Source: Pedobacter sp. W3I1 (GTDB lineage: Bacteria; Bacteroidota; Bacteroidia; Sphingobacteriales; Sphingobacteriaceae). Taken from it: a DNA stretch of 64,000 nt. The DNA is taken from contig NZ_JAUSXN010000001.1 in assembly GCF_030816015.1 (NCBI RefSeq), positions 4,836,001 to 4,900,000 of the forward strand, in the 5' to 3' direction. How positions within the stretch are numbered: the first letter of the stretch is position 1; each line of letters opens with the position of its first letter. Both the position numbers and the translations under genes were made by a program. A model generated the notes under the pieces. That model was not told the DNA's origin. It saw only the letters and a program-made list of their open reading frames with translations, and did no database searches. Of the stretch, positions 17,772 to 27,099 are shown piece by piece.

Positions 17772-18644
17772 TTAATTATGTGTAATAATAGTAGCTGTAA
17801 TCGATGGTGCTCCTCCCACTGTACCGTTAATATAAACCGTATAAATTTTCCCGGCCTCGAAAGTAGCGGCATTTAAAGCACTGTTTGTTAAAGGAATAAC
17901 TGCCTTAGTCGTATTATCTTTAATAACTAAACTTAGGTTTGTACCTGCATCTACCTCCTTAAAAGGCCCTAGTGTTTTCCACGTTAAGCCTTCAATAACA
18001 GCAGGAGCTTTTCCAGAGGTATAAGGAATGATCGTCTGGTTGCCAAAATTGCCATAGGCCACACCGGTAAATATTTCCGTGCCCGCGGCATAAGTAAAGT
18101 CAACTTTTGGTGCATCCGGCGAAAAATTGGCAAACCTGACTTTGGCTTTTCCCGCTGCAGGAAGCGTAAGGTCATCATAAACGAGGATCAAACTGTCGAT
18201 ATTACCAGGATTTAAAGTACTGGTTAATCTTTTCTTCACCGTGAACAAACTGTGGGCAAAATTGGCAATAGGCCCATTCGGACCAGCAAACGACGCCGAA
18301 TTTGTTTCCTGTACAAAATTTGCACTGCCTCCGAAGATGTAAGAGGCTTTATATGAAGCTTCCGTGCCTTCGGTGAGGTTGAACTGTACCTTTCCGAACT
18401 GGGTATCGAGATAACCAGTAGCCGTATTCCGTTGAAGTGCGGTGGCAGTAACTTTTCGGGTGAAATCCCAGAAATTAACCGCTAGGGTTGATTGCCGTGC
18501 ATTGATAAACTTCACTTTAGCACTTAAAGCCGGTCGATCGCCAGCATTGATGTCCAGGTAATCTGTCTTTTTGCAAGAAGTAAACAAAGTAATGGCCAAT
18601 GCAAAAAATAATATTGGAAATTTATAAATTCTCATGTGTTTCAT
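17772..18644 (-). CDS. DUF4397 domain lipoprotein
   Basis: About 290 residues from the MKHMRIYKF start. The frame is open 44 codons further upstream, but that part lies inside the receptor gene and would destroy the signal peptide. ILFFALAITLFTSCKKTDY is a lipoprotein signal with the lipobox ending TSC, predicting an outer- or inner-membrane lipoprotein. The body has DUF4397 features, two beta-sandwich-like halves with VKFINARQSTLAVNF and KVRFANFSPDAPKVDFTYAAG. It starts 1 bp after the TonB-receptor stop, so it is probably a surface accessory of that receptor. Ligand unknown. Confidence 0.82.
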   Translation of the reverse strand: MKHMRIYKFPILFFALAITLFTSCKKTDYLDINAGDRPALSAKVKFINARQSTLAVNFWDFTRKVTATALQRNTATGYLDTQFGKVQFNLTEGTEASYKASYIFGGSANFVQETNSASFAGPNGPIANFAHSLFTVKKRLTSTLNPGNIDSLILVYDDLTLPAAGKAKVRFANFSPDAPKVDFTYAAGTEIFTGVAYGNFGNQTIIPYTSGKAPAVIEGLTWKTLGPFKEVDAGTNLSLVIKDNTTKAVIPLTNSALNAATFEAGKIYTVYINGTVGGAPSITATIITHN

Positions 18645-18645
18645 T

Positions 18646-21414
18646 TTATTTAAAAGTGGCCGAAAGTCTGATAAATGGTTGTAAACCTGTACTCGTACCA
18701 GATTGCGCAGCACTTGGTGAATTTGTTCTCGTAATATTGCTTCCAGGGGCAGGAATAGAATAATCGCCAAGCACATTGAACAGATTATTTACACCAACTG
18801 TTGCCTGCAGCACAGGGGTAATCCTGTACCCTGCTGAGATATCGGTAATCCAGATTGGGCTGTAGGTCTGATAATAATAGTCAGGTTTAGGAAAGTTTGC
18901 ATTCAACTGGCTCACTGCCGATACTGATCCAAAATATACGCTACGCAATAAAAAGTTAAACTTGTTGATGTTGTAGGTTCCTTGAAGGGTAACTTTGGTT
19001 TTTGGAATGCTCCGGGTTACCCGTACCTCTTCACTTTCGTCAAAAATGATATAACGATAAGCTTCTAATCCTTTGGGCGTATTTACTTTTGTTAGGGTAG
19101 TTTTTTGCAGATTTGCACCAGCCAGAAAGGCTACATTTCCTCCGTTTGGAAGCAAGAAGCGGTAACTTCCGGTAAATTCGATCCCTCTGGTTCTGGTACT
19201 AAAAGAGTTATAAAAAAACTTGGCCTGTACGGTACCGGTTTGTACAAATAATGCCCTTACATCTGCCGGCAGATTGCTATCTGTTGCAGAAAAACGTCCG
19301 GTATTACCTACCCGATCATTAATATCTACCTGATAACCGTCAATGGTGATTTCTACATTTTGGATCGGTTGAGAAGTGATTCCGGCAGAATAACCTTTCG
19401 ATTTTTCGGGTTGAAGTGATGGGATTCCGAGGGCTTTTGTAGCCGGGTTTACATTGTTTGCCGTAACCTGATCTATTGCGACACCATTCTGAAAAGTGGT
19501 AGAGGTTTCAGTATAGTAAAACTGGGCTAGATCGGGCGCTCTAAAACCTGTATTAAAGCCGCCTCGAACCGCCAGCCATTTTGCAAAACCGTAACGGGTT
19601 GCCGCTTTATAAGTAGTTACGCTACCAAAATCAGAATAATTCTCTACCCTTACCGCACCTGATAAAAGCCATTTATCAGTTACATTCAATTCGAGGTCTG
19701 CATAAGCAGCAGAAATAGAACGTTTAACATTTACTTCGTTCGAAGGCCTGAAACCTGCATGAATCTGGGAACCAGGAGAAAGTCCGTTTAAAGGTGTACT
19801 TCCCGCAGCTACAAAATACGGAATTCCCCCAGTGGTGTAACCAATAGAGTAAATAGTGCTCAGATCAGCTTTTGAATAAGAACCTTCTTCACCTGCAATA
19901 ATCTGATAGGTTTCTACACGATACTGCCCACCAAAAGCAACATTCAATCCTTTAAGTACTTTATCAAATTTCCTGGAAAAATCTAAACTTCCGCTGTTTT
20001 GCGAAGCATTGTAACTGCCCGCATTAAAAGTCCGCGGTGTTTTTTGACCTAAACTGGCATTCAGCGTATTGCTGATAATATTATCGAAAGCATTACGTCC
20101 ATACACATTAGAAACATCAAAATTCCAGCCACTCACCTTTCCCTTTACCCCTACCGCAAAAGACTGATCGGTGATGATGTTATCCATGGCTGGCAAAAAT
20201 CCATCAGGGTAAACGAAAGTATTATTCCGTTCTGTCCATCCTGGCAAACGGTACACAGCCGTAAACTGCGAATTGCGGTGACTGATGCCACCAAATGAAT
20301 ACACTTCAAAACCATCTTTCAACGGAATAGCAGCATTAAATGCCAATAAACCATCTTTCGATTTATTGGTAGAGCCACGCTGATCAAAAAAATGCCGATC
20401 GATACCACGGCTGGCAATAATGGCGTCATCAATTTCTTTGGTATAAATCTGATCGAAGCCCCTTGTATTGGCTCCTCCACCATAAGCCGGACCGATGTAA
20501 ATGCCATCAGAATAATTTCCGGAAGGAAGTGATACCGCCTGTGTAGCATATTCGCCAGTAACATTAAGAAATCCCTTTGTGCCCAATCTAAGGCCAATAT
20601 TCGCATTTGTTCTGGTGGTTAATCCATCGCCTCTTCGGCGGATACTTTCGATGGTACTTGCGGTTATTTCATCCGCATTGCTTTTTAATACCACATTGAT
20701 TACCCCCGCAATGGCATCCGATCCATACTGCGCTGCAGCACCATCCCTTAAAATCTCAATACGGTCTATCGCACCTACAGGAATGGCATTCAGATCGTAT
20801 CCGGTAGCACCATTGCCCAAACCACCCCAACTAATGTTCGAGCTTTTATGTCTTCTTTTACCATTTACCAAAACCAATACCTGATCTACGCCCAAACCTT
20901 TTAATTGAACGGTAGAAGTTGCTGATGCCGCATCGCCACCACCAGAAACAGACGAATGAAAGGAAGGTGATACATATTGCAGCAGCTGTGTTACGCTAGC
21001 TTGCGGAGAGTTTTGCTGTAAAGTTTTTAAATCAATTACATCCACCGGAACGGGTGAATTAAGTTTAGTGCGGTTGGCATTCCGCGAGCCAACAATCTGT
21101 AATTCGCTTAAGGTATTGTCGGCCTGTTCGAGCGAAACGTTTAACTTGGTAGCTGATCCAATTTCGATAGTAGCAGTTTTATAACCGATATAAGAAACCT
21201 CGATAAATCGCCCGTTTTTAGTAGAAATTTTAAATGCACCATCTTTATCGGTAACCGTAGAACCATCAAGCCCTTTGATCTTTACCGATACACCCGGCAA
21301 AGGAGATTTATCTTCAGCAGAAACAACTACCCCGGTAATAACTCTTTGTTGGGCAGATATTTGCGCGTAGGTAAGTACGCTCAATAATAATATTAAAAGT
21401 AGTTTTTTCTTCAT
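18646..21414 (-). CDS. TonB-dependent outer-membrane receptor with CarboxypepD_reg-like domain
   Basis: About 922 residues from MKKKLLLILLLS; the 13 codons upstream lack signal-peptide character. Order: signal peptide, carboxypeptidase-regulatory-like beta domain (about 25-105: RVITGVVVSAEDKSPLPGV), plug domain (about 115-240, VLVNGKRRH and RIEILRDGAAAQYGSDAIAGVINVV), then the beta-barrel ending in LSATFK. It is not paired with a SusD, so it is more likely a metal-chelate or small-molecule receptor than a glycan importer. Neighbours are a cytochrome c peroxidase, YceI and thioredoxin-like proteins, hinting at a redox or iron theme, but the substrate cannot be read from sequence. Confidence 0.9.
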   Translation of the reverse strand: MKKKLLLILLLSVLTYAQISAQQRVITGVVVSAEDKSPLPGVSVKIKGLDGSTVTDKDGAFKISTKNGRFIEVSYIGYKTATIEIGSATKLNVSLEQADNTLSELQIVGSRNANRTKLNSPVPVDVIDLKTLQQNSPQASVTQLLQYVSPSFHSSVSGGGDAASATSTVQLKGLGVDQVLVLVNGKRRHKSSNISWGGLGNGATGYDLNAIPVGAIDRIEILRDGAAAQYGSDAIAGVINVVLKSNADEITASTIESIRRRGDGLTTRTNANIGLRLGTKGFLNVTGEYATQAVSLPSGNYSDGIYIGPAYGGGANTRGFDQIYTKEIDDAIIASRGIDRHFFDQRGSTNKSKDGLLAFNAAIPLKDGFEVYSFGGISHRNSQFTAVYRLPGWTERNNTFVYPDGFLPAMDNIITDQSFAVGVKGKVSGWNFDVSNVYGRNAFDNIISNTLNASLGQKTPRTFNAGSYNASQNSGSLDFSRKFDKVLKGLNVAFGGQYRVETYQIIAGEEGSYSKADLSTIYSIGYTTGGIPYFVAAGSTPLNGLSPGSQIHAGFRPSNEVNVKRSISAAYADLELNVTDKWLLSGAVRVENYSDFGSVTTYKAATRYGFAKWLAVRGGFNTGFRAPDLAQFYYTETSTTFQNGVAIDQVTANNVNPATKALGIPSLQPEKSKGYSAGITSQPIQNVEITIDGYQVDINDRVGNTGRFSATDSNLPADVRALFVQTGTVQAKFFYNSFSTRTRGIEFTGSYRFLLPNGGNVAFLAGANLQKTTLTKVNTPKGLEAYRYIIFDESEEVRVTRSIPKTKVTLQGTYNINKFNFLLRSVYFGSVSAVSQLNANFPKPDYYYQTYSPIWITDISAGYRITPVLQATVGVNNLFNVLGDYSIPAPGSNITRTNSPSAAQSGTSTGLQPFIRLSATFK

Positions 21415-21523
21415 GTTGTTTATTTTGGAATAGACATACCAATGGCCATCCACCTCATTTTTAGTGGAAAAATGTGTTAAAAATTAAGTTTTAAAGATTT
21501 TTGATCGAACTCTGCCTATTTTA

Positions 21524-22480
21524 TCATTTTTGTTTTTGAAACCGATCATCGGTAAGCGAAAGTAAAAAAGCCTCTATATCGTTTATTTCATTTTCGCTCA
21601 AGCCTAATGGTTTATTTAAAGAAAGATCCCTGTTTTTCCCATTTTTGATTACCACATCTGGATTATTGTAATATTGGATCACTTCTTTTAGGGTTTTAAA
21701 CATCCCGTTGTGCATATATGGTGCAGTAATCCCAACATTTCTTAAACCAGGGATTTTAAAATGCCCTTTATGCTCTGGGTTATGCGTGACCTCAAATCTA
21801 CCCTGGTCTTTCAGTTCTAATTCATTAAATAACCCGATTCCTTTAAAACGGTCGGCAGTAAAATCTTCACCCGAATGGCAATTGTTACAGTTGGCCTTTC
21901 CGATAAACAACATCCTGCCGCGCTTTGCATTTTCGGAGATGGCTTTGTCATCTCCATTAATATACCGATCGTAAGGGCTGTTTGCGGTTTCTAATGTTCT
22001 TTCGAAAGAGGCAATGGCCAGTAGCAAATACTTTTGTGTAGGTGGCGAATTAAAAATCTTCTGGAATAGTGCTGCATAATCCTTGTCTTTTTGCAAGCGA
22101 TCAATGGCATCGGCAATAGGCAGGTTCATTTCTACAGGATTAATAATGGGCTGCAGGGCTTGATCCTCCAAGGAAGCGGCTCTGCCATCCCAAAAGAGGC
22201 TTGGTCTGCCCGAAAGATTGGTTACCGATGGCGAATTACGCGTTCCTTTGGTTCCCCCTACACCTAAGCTCACCGCTGATGTATCTGCAAAAGCAAATTC
22301 CGGTTTATGGCACGAAGCACAGCTAATGCTTTTATCTTTAGAAAGAATCGGATCAAAAAACAGCTTTTCGCCTAAACGTTCCTTACTGTTAATTACAGTG
22401 GGATCGTCTGCACCAAATCCGGCCATTAAAAACACCACTAAAACTAAGGACAGGGAAATTATTATTTTGCTTCTTTTCAT
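21524..22480 (-). CDS. Di-haem cytochrome c peroxidase (MauG/CcpA family)
   Basis: About 318 residues from MKRSKIIISLSLVLV; the frame is open 28 codons upstream, but those codons encode part of a dispersed repeat. Two haem c motifs are present, CASCH (about 54-58 from this start) and CNNCH (about 198-202). Typical surrounding motifs are GEKLFFDPILSKD and FWDGRAASLEDQALQPIINPVEM. A signal/anchor helix predicts periplasmic location. The family reduces hydrogen peroxide with electrons from cytochromes, or performs MauG-like oxidations. It lies 109 bp upstream of the TonB receptor on the same strand. Confidence 0.93.
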   Translation of the reverse strand: MKRSKIIISLSLVLVVFLMAGFGADDPTVINSKERLGEKLFFDPILSKDKSISCASCHKPEFAFADTSAVSLGVGGTKGTRNSPSVTNLSGRPSLFWDGRAASLEDQALQPIINPVEMNLPIADAIDRLQKDKDYAALFQKIFNSPPTQKYLLLAIASFERTLETANSPYDRYINGDDKAISENAKRGRMLFIGKANCNNCHSGEDFTADRFKGIGLFNELELKDQGRFEVTHNPEHKGHFKIPGLRNVGITAPYMHNGMFKTLKEVIQYYNNPDVVIKNGKNRDLSLNKPLGLSENEINDIEAFLLSLTDDRFQKQK

Positions 22481-22508
22481 TAGTGTATTCGGTTCGGAAT
22501 TATTTAAC

Positions 22509-22678
22509 GGGTCTTCGACTACGCTCAGACTGACATCCCTTAATTGAAATATTGTAGTCTTCATTAATCGGTCGTCATTCCCGCGCAGGCGAGAATCTTA
22601 AAGCCTTTGGTTAAGCTTAAGCATTAAGATTATCTTCGATGAGCACTTCGTGGTTCCCAATCAAGTTGGGGATGACGG
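22509..22678. repeat. Dispersed repeats upstream of cytochrome c peroxidase
   Basis: 22509-22534 carries GGTCTTCGACTACGCTCAGA and CTGAC. 22573-22601 (CGTCATTCCCGCGCAGGCGA...) pairs in inverted orientation with 22652-22678 (GTTCCCAATCAAGTTGGGGA TGACGG). They fill most of the 269-bp gap between the peroxidase and YceI genes and may separate two transcription units. Confidence 0.65.
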
Positions 22679-22749
22679 ACCTACCTGTTTAGCTAGCGAA
22701 AGGGAGAATACCAGACTCTCCCATCTCAACTAACCTAACAAGAGAGATT

Positions 22750-23391
22750 TTAATTATTGGCTACCAGCTGTACATTCAGCTCGAAATCATCATAGATGGT
22801 TTTATCGCCCAGGTTTTCAAAAAAGCTTTTAGACCTGAATTTGATATCGTACTTGGTTCTATCGACCGTAATTTTTGCATTTGCAATTACTTTATTGCCT
22901 TCTTGCTTAACTGTTGCAGGAAAACTGATTTCGTTAGTAATGCCTTTAATGGTGAGCTTTCCCTTCACATCATAAGTTCCTGCACCGGTACTTTGCACCG
23001 ATGTAATGTTAAAATTAGCTTTACCAAACTTTTCTACCGCAAAAAAATCGTCACTTTTCAAATGACCCAACAGTTTAGCATTGGTTTCTTTATCAGTAAG
23101 ATCGGTAACCGCAATGGTTTTGGTATCGAGCTCGAAACTGCCGCCTTTTAGTACTTTATTGTCTAAGGCTAAAGACCCGGAACTAACGTTGATGGTTCCC
23201 GAATGTTCTCCGGTTACCTTTTTGGCCACCCAGGTTAACTTACTCTGTTCAGGGCTAACTTTATAGTTTACCAGTTTCCTTACAAGAGTTTCCGTAGCTA
23301 CCTTTAGTTTAGGTTTTGGCCCGTTTAAAGCTGTAAAAGATGAGGCTACAAGTGTAGTAGCAATAATTGCGATCGTTTTATACTGTAACAT
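22750..23391 (-). CDS. YceI family periplasmic protein
   Basis: 213 residues with an N-terminal signal peptide (MLQYKTIAIIATTLVASSFTA). The remaining sequence fits the YceI lipocalin-like barrel that binds polyisoprenoid or similar lipids: KLTWVAKKVTGEHSGTINVSSG, then DVKGKLTIKGITNEISFP and FRSKSFFENLGDKTIYDDFELNVQL. It starts 32 bp after a TlpA-like gene on the same strand and is likely cotranscribed with both TlpA-like genes. A role in isoprenoid quinone handling or stress is known for relatives, not shown here. Confidence 0.93.
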   Translation of the reverse strand: MLQYKTIAIIATTLVASSFTALNGPKPKLKVATETLVRKLVNYKVSPEQSKLTWVAKKVTGEHSGTINVSSGSLALDNKVLKGGSFELDTKTIAVTDLTDKETNAKLLGHLKSDDFFAVEKFGKANFNITSVQSTGAGTYDVKGKLTIKGITNEISFPATVKQEGNKVIANAKITVDRTKYDIKFRSKSFFENLGDKTIYDDFELNVQLVANN

Positions 23392-23423
23392 ATTATTTAT
23401 GGTGTTTAGTTTAGGTGGTTTAG

Positions 23424-24746
23424 CTATTTTCCATTTGCCTGTGCCTCAAAATAAGCAGCAGATGGTACTGGTTCTGCGATTAATTCATCCAGAACTTTAT
23501 TGAATTTTTTCTCGTAATCATCGTAATATTTACCTGTAACGGTTCCGGTGTAACCGGTATATATTTCGCGTACTTCGCCTTTTCTATCAATAATAATGGT
23601 GGTTGGATAAGCGATAAATTTATTTAAAGCCGGAAGTTTATCAGCAACCAATCTTTTATCAGCCAGTCCGCCAAACAGGATATCGTATTTAATGTTGTAT
23701 TTATCGCGTAGTTTACCCAGCGTATATTTTCCATATTCAAGGTCATCTTTCTGTTCGAAACCAATGGCGATGGCTTCTACGCCTCTTTTGGCATTTTTAT
23801 TGAACCATGGCGAAAGGAATACGGTTTGATCGGTACAGTTCGGGCACCAGGTACCTACCAACTCCACAATTACAACCTTACCTTTATATTTATCATCCGT
23901 TAACGAAACAGACTTTCCATTCAGATCAGGGAAAGTAAAAGCAAGTTTTTTAACGCCTTCTTTTAAATGTGTGAGTGTATAAGGATCTGGCAATTCCGCC
24001 TGATTATCTTTTACGCCTGTAAACTTTAAGTTATCGTAAATGCCCTGGCTAATTTCGCCAGAAAGTGTACCATCTTCGTTAATCGTACCCTTATAAATTT
24101 TGGGACTTGGACCACTAAAACCAGAAAGTACAAACTGATTTCCCTGTACGGTACCTTCCAACTCACGGCTATCGCCAGTTACCTGCATAATTACACCTGT
24201 TAACTTATTGCCTTCTTGCTTTAATATGGCAACTTTGTTTGGAACGGCTTCTTTAGAAAAACCTTTAAACTCCCATTTTCCCGTCAAATTTGCGGTAGGC
24301 GCAACATCTTTTCCGGGCTCAACAAAGCGGTAAGATTTACCTTGCTCTGCAGTAAAAGGCAAAGCATTGCCCTGCAAGCCTGGTACTAAGCTTCTATATT
24401 CGCCTGAGATCCGTCCATCGCTTTCAATTTTGGCTACCAAAGCTGCATCGTAAGTATTCATTTTGATAAACAGTGAATCCTGTCCTAAATATTTGATATG
24501 GAAATCGTCTCTCCGTGTACCATTTAGCAGTGTAAATGTGGCATGCTCTGCATCTTTTCCCTTTAGTTCGAAATTAAAAGGGACTTCTGTTTCAGCAACT
24601 TTAAAAACACCGCGCCAAATTCCTTCTTTTATAAATTTTTTGGCCACTTTTGGTTCTTCATGCACCTTGTTTACAGCAAAGGCTGTAGTAGAAATGAGGG
24701 ATGCCAGTGCCAGCACCTGCATTTTAGCAAAGTTAGTTTTCATCAT
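23424..24746 (-). CDS. TlpA-like thioredoxin-fold protein with N-terminal beta domains
   Basis: About 440 residues from MMKTNFAKMQ, with a signal peptide ending AFA. Residues 40-260 form two beta-rich repeats (EGIWRGVFKVAETEVPFNFELKG, later TGKWEFKGFSKEAVP... GVIMQVTGDSRELEGTVQG) of unknown name. Residues about 275-440 are a TlpA/AhpC-type thioredoxin domain with WCPNC as redox centre. Periplasmic thiol-disulfide reductase activity is inferred; thioredoxin-like proteins of this type often reduce apocytochrome c or maturing enzymes, which would suit the nearby di-haem peroxidase. A tandem paralogue precedes it by 77 bp. Confidence 0.88.
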   Translation of the reverse strand: MMKTNFAKMQVLALASLISTTAFAVNKVHEEPKVAKKFIKEGIWRGVFKVAETEVPFNFELKGKDAEHATFTLLNGTRRDDFHIKYLGQDSLFIKMNTYDAALVAKIESDGRISGEYRSLVPGLQGNALPFTAEQGKSYRFVEPGKDVAPTANLTGKWEFKGFSKEAVPNKVAILKQEGNKLTGVIMQVTGDSRELEGTVQGNQFVLSGFSGPSPKIYKGTINEDGTLSGEISQGIYDNLKFTGVKDNQAELPDPYTLTHLKEGVKKLAFTFPDLNGKSVSLTDDKYKGKVVIVELVGTWCPNCTDQTVFLSPWFNKNAKRGVEAIAIGFEQKDDLEYGKYTLGKLRDKYNIKYDILFGGLADKRLVADKLPALNKFIAYPTTIIIDRKGEVREIYTGYTGTVTGKYYDDYEKKFNKVLDELIAEPVPSAAYFEAQANGK

Positions 24747-24823
24747 GTAAAGTTTTGAGTGTAGGTTAAATATGGGCTGCAATATGATGCAGCCTCACAT
24801 TTTTTTGGTTTGGTTGGTTTAGG

Positions 24824-26125
24824 TTACTTACTTTTTTGTGTTTCTACCGAAGCCAGTTTTTCGGGTACCGGTTCAGCAATCAGTTCATCTAATACTTTAT
24901 TGAATTTGGTTTCATAGTCGTTAAAGTATTTTCCAGTTACAGTGCCGGTATAACCGGTGTAAATTTCTCTTACATTTCCTTTTCTATCGACAATGATGGT
25001 TGTTGGAAAAGCAATGAATTTATTTAGCGCTGGCAGTTTTTCGGCCACTACTTTTTTATCGGCAATGCCTCCGAAAAGGATATCGTAAGTGATACCATAT
25101 TTTTCTTTCAATTTGCCCAAAGTGTATTTCGCATATTCAAGATCATCTTTTTGTTCAAAACCAATTGCAATGGCTTCTACACCACGTTTTTGGTTCTTTT
25201 TAAACCATGGAGAAAGAAAAACAGTTTGATCGGTACAATTTGGACACCAGGTACCAATTGTCTCGATAATTACGACCTTACCTTTATATTTATCATCACT
25301 TAAGGAAACATTTTTTCCGGCAAGATCTGGAAAAGTAAAATCGAGTTTTTTATAGCCTTCTTTAAGAAAAGTAAGTTTATAAGGATCAGGAAGTTCGGCG
25401 TTTTCGTTGCGTTGCCCGTCAAATTTCAGGTTTTTATAAATCCCAAATCCTTGTTCTCCGGTAATGCTGTTATCATCGTTTATTTTCCCTTTTACAATAA
25501 AAGGACTTGGTCCGGTAAAACCAGATAATTCAAATTCATCGCCCTGTACGGTGCCTTCCAATTCTCGGGTATCACCAACAACAGTCATGATTACGCCTGT
25601 AAGCTTGTTCCCGTTCTGTTTTAATAATGCGATCGAAGCAGGTACAGCTTCTTTGGTATAAGTTTTTATTTCCCATTTACCAGAGATATTGTGCTTCGGA
25701 GCCACGTCTTTACCGGGTTCGACAAAGCGGTAATTTTTACCATGTTCGGCTACAAATGGCAGCGAATTGCCTCTAAAGCCAGGTACCAGACTGCGGTATT
25801 CGCCCGATAAAGTCCCATCAGTTTCAATTTTCGCCACCAAAGCAGCATCATAGGTATTCATTTTTACATAAATGGAGTCATCGCCACGTCGTTCTACATG
25901 AAAATCATCACGTCTGGAGCCATTAATTAAAGTCAAAATGGCTGTTTGAGGATTTTTACCTTTTAATTCGAAGTTAAAGGGCACTTTTGATTCGCTTACA
26001 CTAAACTCGCCCCTCCAAATCCCTTCTTTAGGAAATGGTTTTGCCACCTTGGCTGATGCAATGCCGCCCAGTAACAGTACTGAGGTGGTTAGGCATGCAA
26101 TTTTTGAGGTAATTGTCGTTTTCAT
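24824..26125 (-). CDS. TlpA-like thioredoxin-fold protein, tandem paralogue
   Basis: About 433 residues from MKTTITSKIACLTTSVLLLG; three extra codons (MMI) upstream are open but unnecessary. Domain order is the same as its downstream neighbour: signal peptide, two beta-rich repeats, then thioredoxin fold with WCPNC (about residue 294). Long blocks such as GVEAIAIGFEQKDDLEY and REIYTGYTGTVTGKY are identical in both proteins, so the pair arose by recent tandem duplication. It is the first gene of the minus-strand TlpA-TlpA-YceI unit and follows an unusual structured leader region (26135-26530). Confidence 0.88.
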   Translation of the reverse strand: MKTTITSKIACLTTSVLLLGGIASAKVAKPFPKEGIWRGEFSVSESKVPFNFELKGKNPQTAILTLINGSRRDDFHVERRGDDSIYVKMNTYDAALVAKIETDGTLSGEYRSLVPGFRGNSLPFVAEHGKNYRFVEPGKDVAPKHNISGKWEIKTYTKEAVPASIALLKQNGNKLTGVIMTVVGDTRELEGTVQGDEFELSGFTGPSPFIVKGKINDDNSITGEQGFGIYKNLKFDGQRNENAELPDPYKLTFLKEGYKKLDFTFPDLAGKNVSLSDDKYKGKVVIIETIGTWCPNCTDQTVFLSPWFKKNQKRGVEAIAIGFEQKDDLEYAKYTLGKLKEKYGITYDILFGGIADKKVVAEKLPALNKFIAFPTTIIVDRKGNVREIYTGYTGTVTGKYFNDYETKFNKVLDELIAEPVPEKLASVETQKSK

Positions 26126-26385
26126 AATCATCATTATTAGTTAAACACTATCGTTTTAGAGTTTTTAATAACAAGGCACATTTTTCCATAGAAAAATTCA
26201 GGCAGCATAGATACAAGCTGTTTATACAGTTGTTTCTGCTTAATGAAATCCCTAACAGGAAACGATGTGTTTAATGTTATTGGTTAATTTATAATCTATT
26301 GCTAGATCAGTTTGAGCACTTTTTCCTATGGAAAGTTGCTAGAAGTTCAACGAGTACTGACTCTCCCTTCTTCTTTATAAATCAA

Positions 26386-26528
26386 CTAATTAATGGTGGT
26401 GAATTAATTAGAGTAATAACCTAAACTAGTGGTGGTGATTAGTTAGGCCGTTCCTGATACCCCGGCAACTTATTGACTTAAATACATGACCACCATAATA
26501 TTCTATCAAAAGGCCCCGGGGTACCAGG
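26386..26528. other. Cluster of three hairpins with complementary loops
   Basis: Hairpin 1 (26386-26411): CTAATTAAT, loop GGTGGTGA, ATTAATTAG, perfect 9-bp stem. Hairpin 2 (26420-26447): CCTAA-A-CTA against TAG-TTAGG with one bulge, loop containing the same GGTGGTGA. Hairpin 3 (26453-26528): CCTGATACCCCGG against CCGGGGTACCAGG with one mismatch; its 50-nt loop contains ACCACC (26489-26494), complementary to both small loops. On the minus strand this would be a 5' leader about 260 nt upstream of the first TlpA-like gene. The flanking 26135-26385 has no gene. Confidence 0.55.
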
Positions 26529-26738
26529 ATTTTTATAAGAATATCTGAATGAAAACCTTAACAGGTGATCCGTATCTTAGTTTATATTAGCGGCAACAGC
26601 AGTTGTACTGATCTGAATAATTGATCAGAAAATATGGCTGAGGTTGTCTGCGGAGTTTCATATCGAACGTAAATTTGCTAGTGAACTATTATATTTTTTT
26701 GTAAAAGTATAAACTTTGTTTACTTTACACAAGTATTC

Positions 26739-26753
26739 CTATAGATTTTATAG
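26739..26753. promoter_or_regulatory. CTATA-N5-TATAG palindrome, left copy
   Basis: CTATAGATTTTATAG, an imperfect palindrome matching the copy at 27100-27114 at 14 of 15 positions. No TAnnTTTG box lies at the 11-bp distance seen for the right copy, though minus-strand TACTTGTG lies 3 nt away. Probable operator for a dimeric regulator; which gene it serves is unclear. No gene is visible between 26754 and 27099. Confidence 0.45.
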
Positions 26754-26940
26754 ACTTTATTCATAACATACTGATTTACAGAAATATAATTTTTCAATAA
26801 GACAAATTTCTCATTAAGCAAAGCGCTTTGAGCAGCGCGCATGGTGTAGTGGACGCATTGAAAGGGGGCTTCGCTGACTATCATTGACAATCCATAATTC
26901 AAGCCTCATTCGATCTGATAGCTATCGAATGAAGCGCAGT

Positions 26941-27010
26941 CCCGAACTTTCGGGAGAAAAATCTATTCCATTAGATTTCTCGACGGCATTGCACTCCGCT
27001 CGAAATGACG
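26941..27010. repeat. Dispersed inverted repeat
   Basis: Contains CCCGAA-CT-TTCGGG (26941-26954), AATCTA / TAGATT (26970s), and ends GCACTCCGCTCGAAATGACG, the reverse complement of the CGTCATTTCGAGCGGAGTGC arm at 15697. It is part of the family spread over this window. Confidence 0.7.
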
Positions 27011-27099
27011 ATACAGTAAAAACACAAACAACTAATAATCAACAAATTAAATAATAAAAAAATCTCAAGAAGCACAAATCTTACAAAAAACTACTATTT

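Noticed and set aside
26830..26890. GGTGTAGTGG stretch resembling a tRNA D loop
   Set aside because: No matching acceptor or T arm could be paired around it.
26720..26902. 60-aa minus-strand ORF
   Set aside because: No start context, no composition typical of protein, and it crosses the left palindrome.
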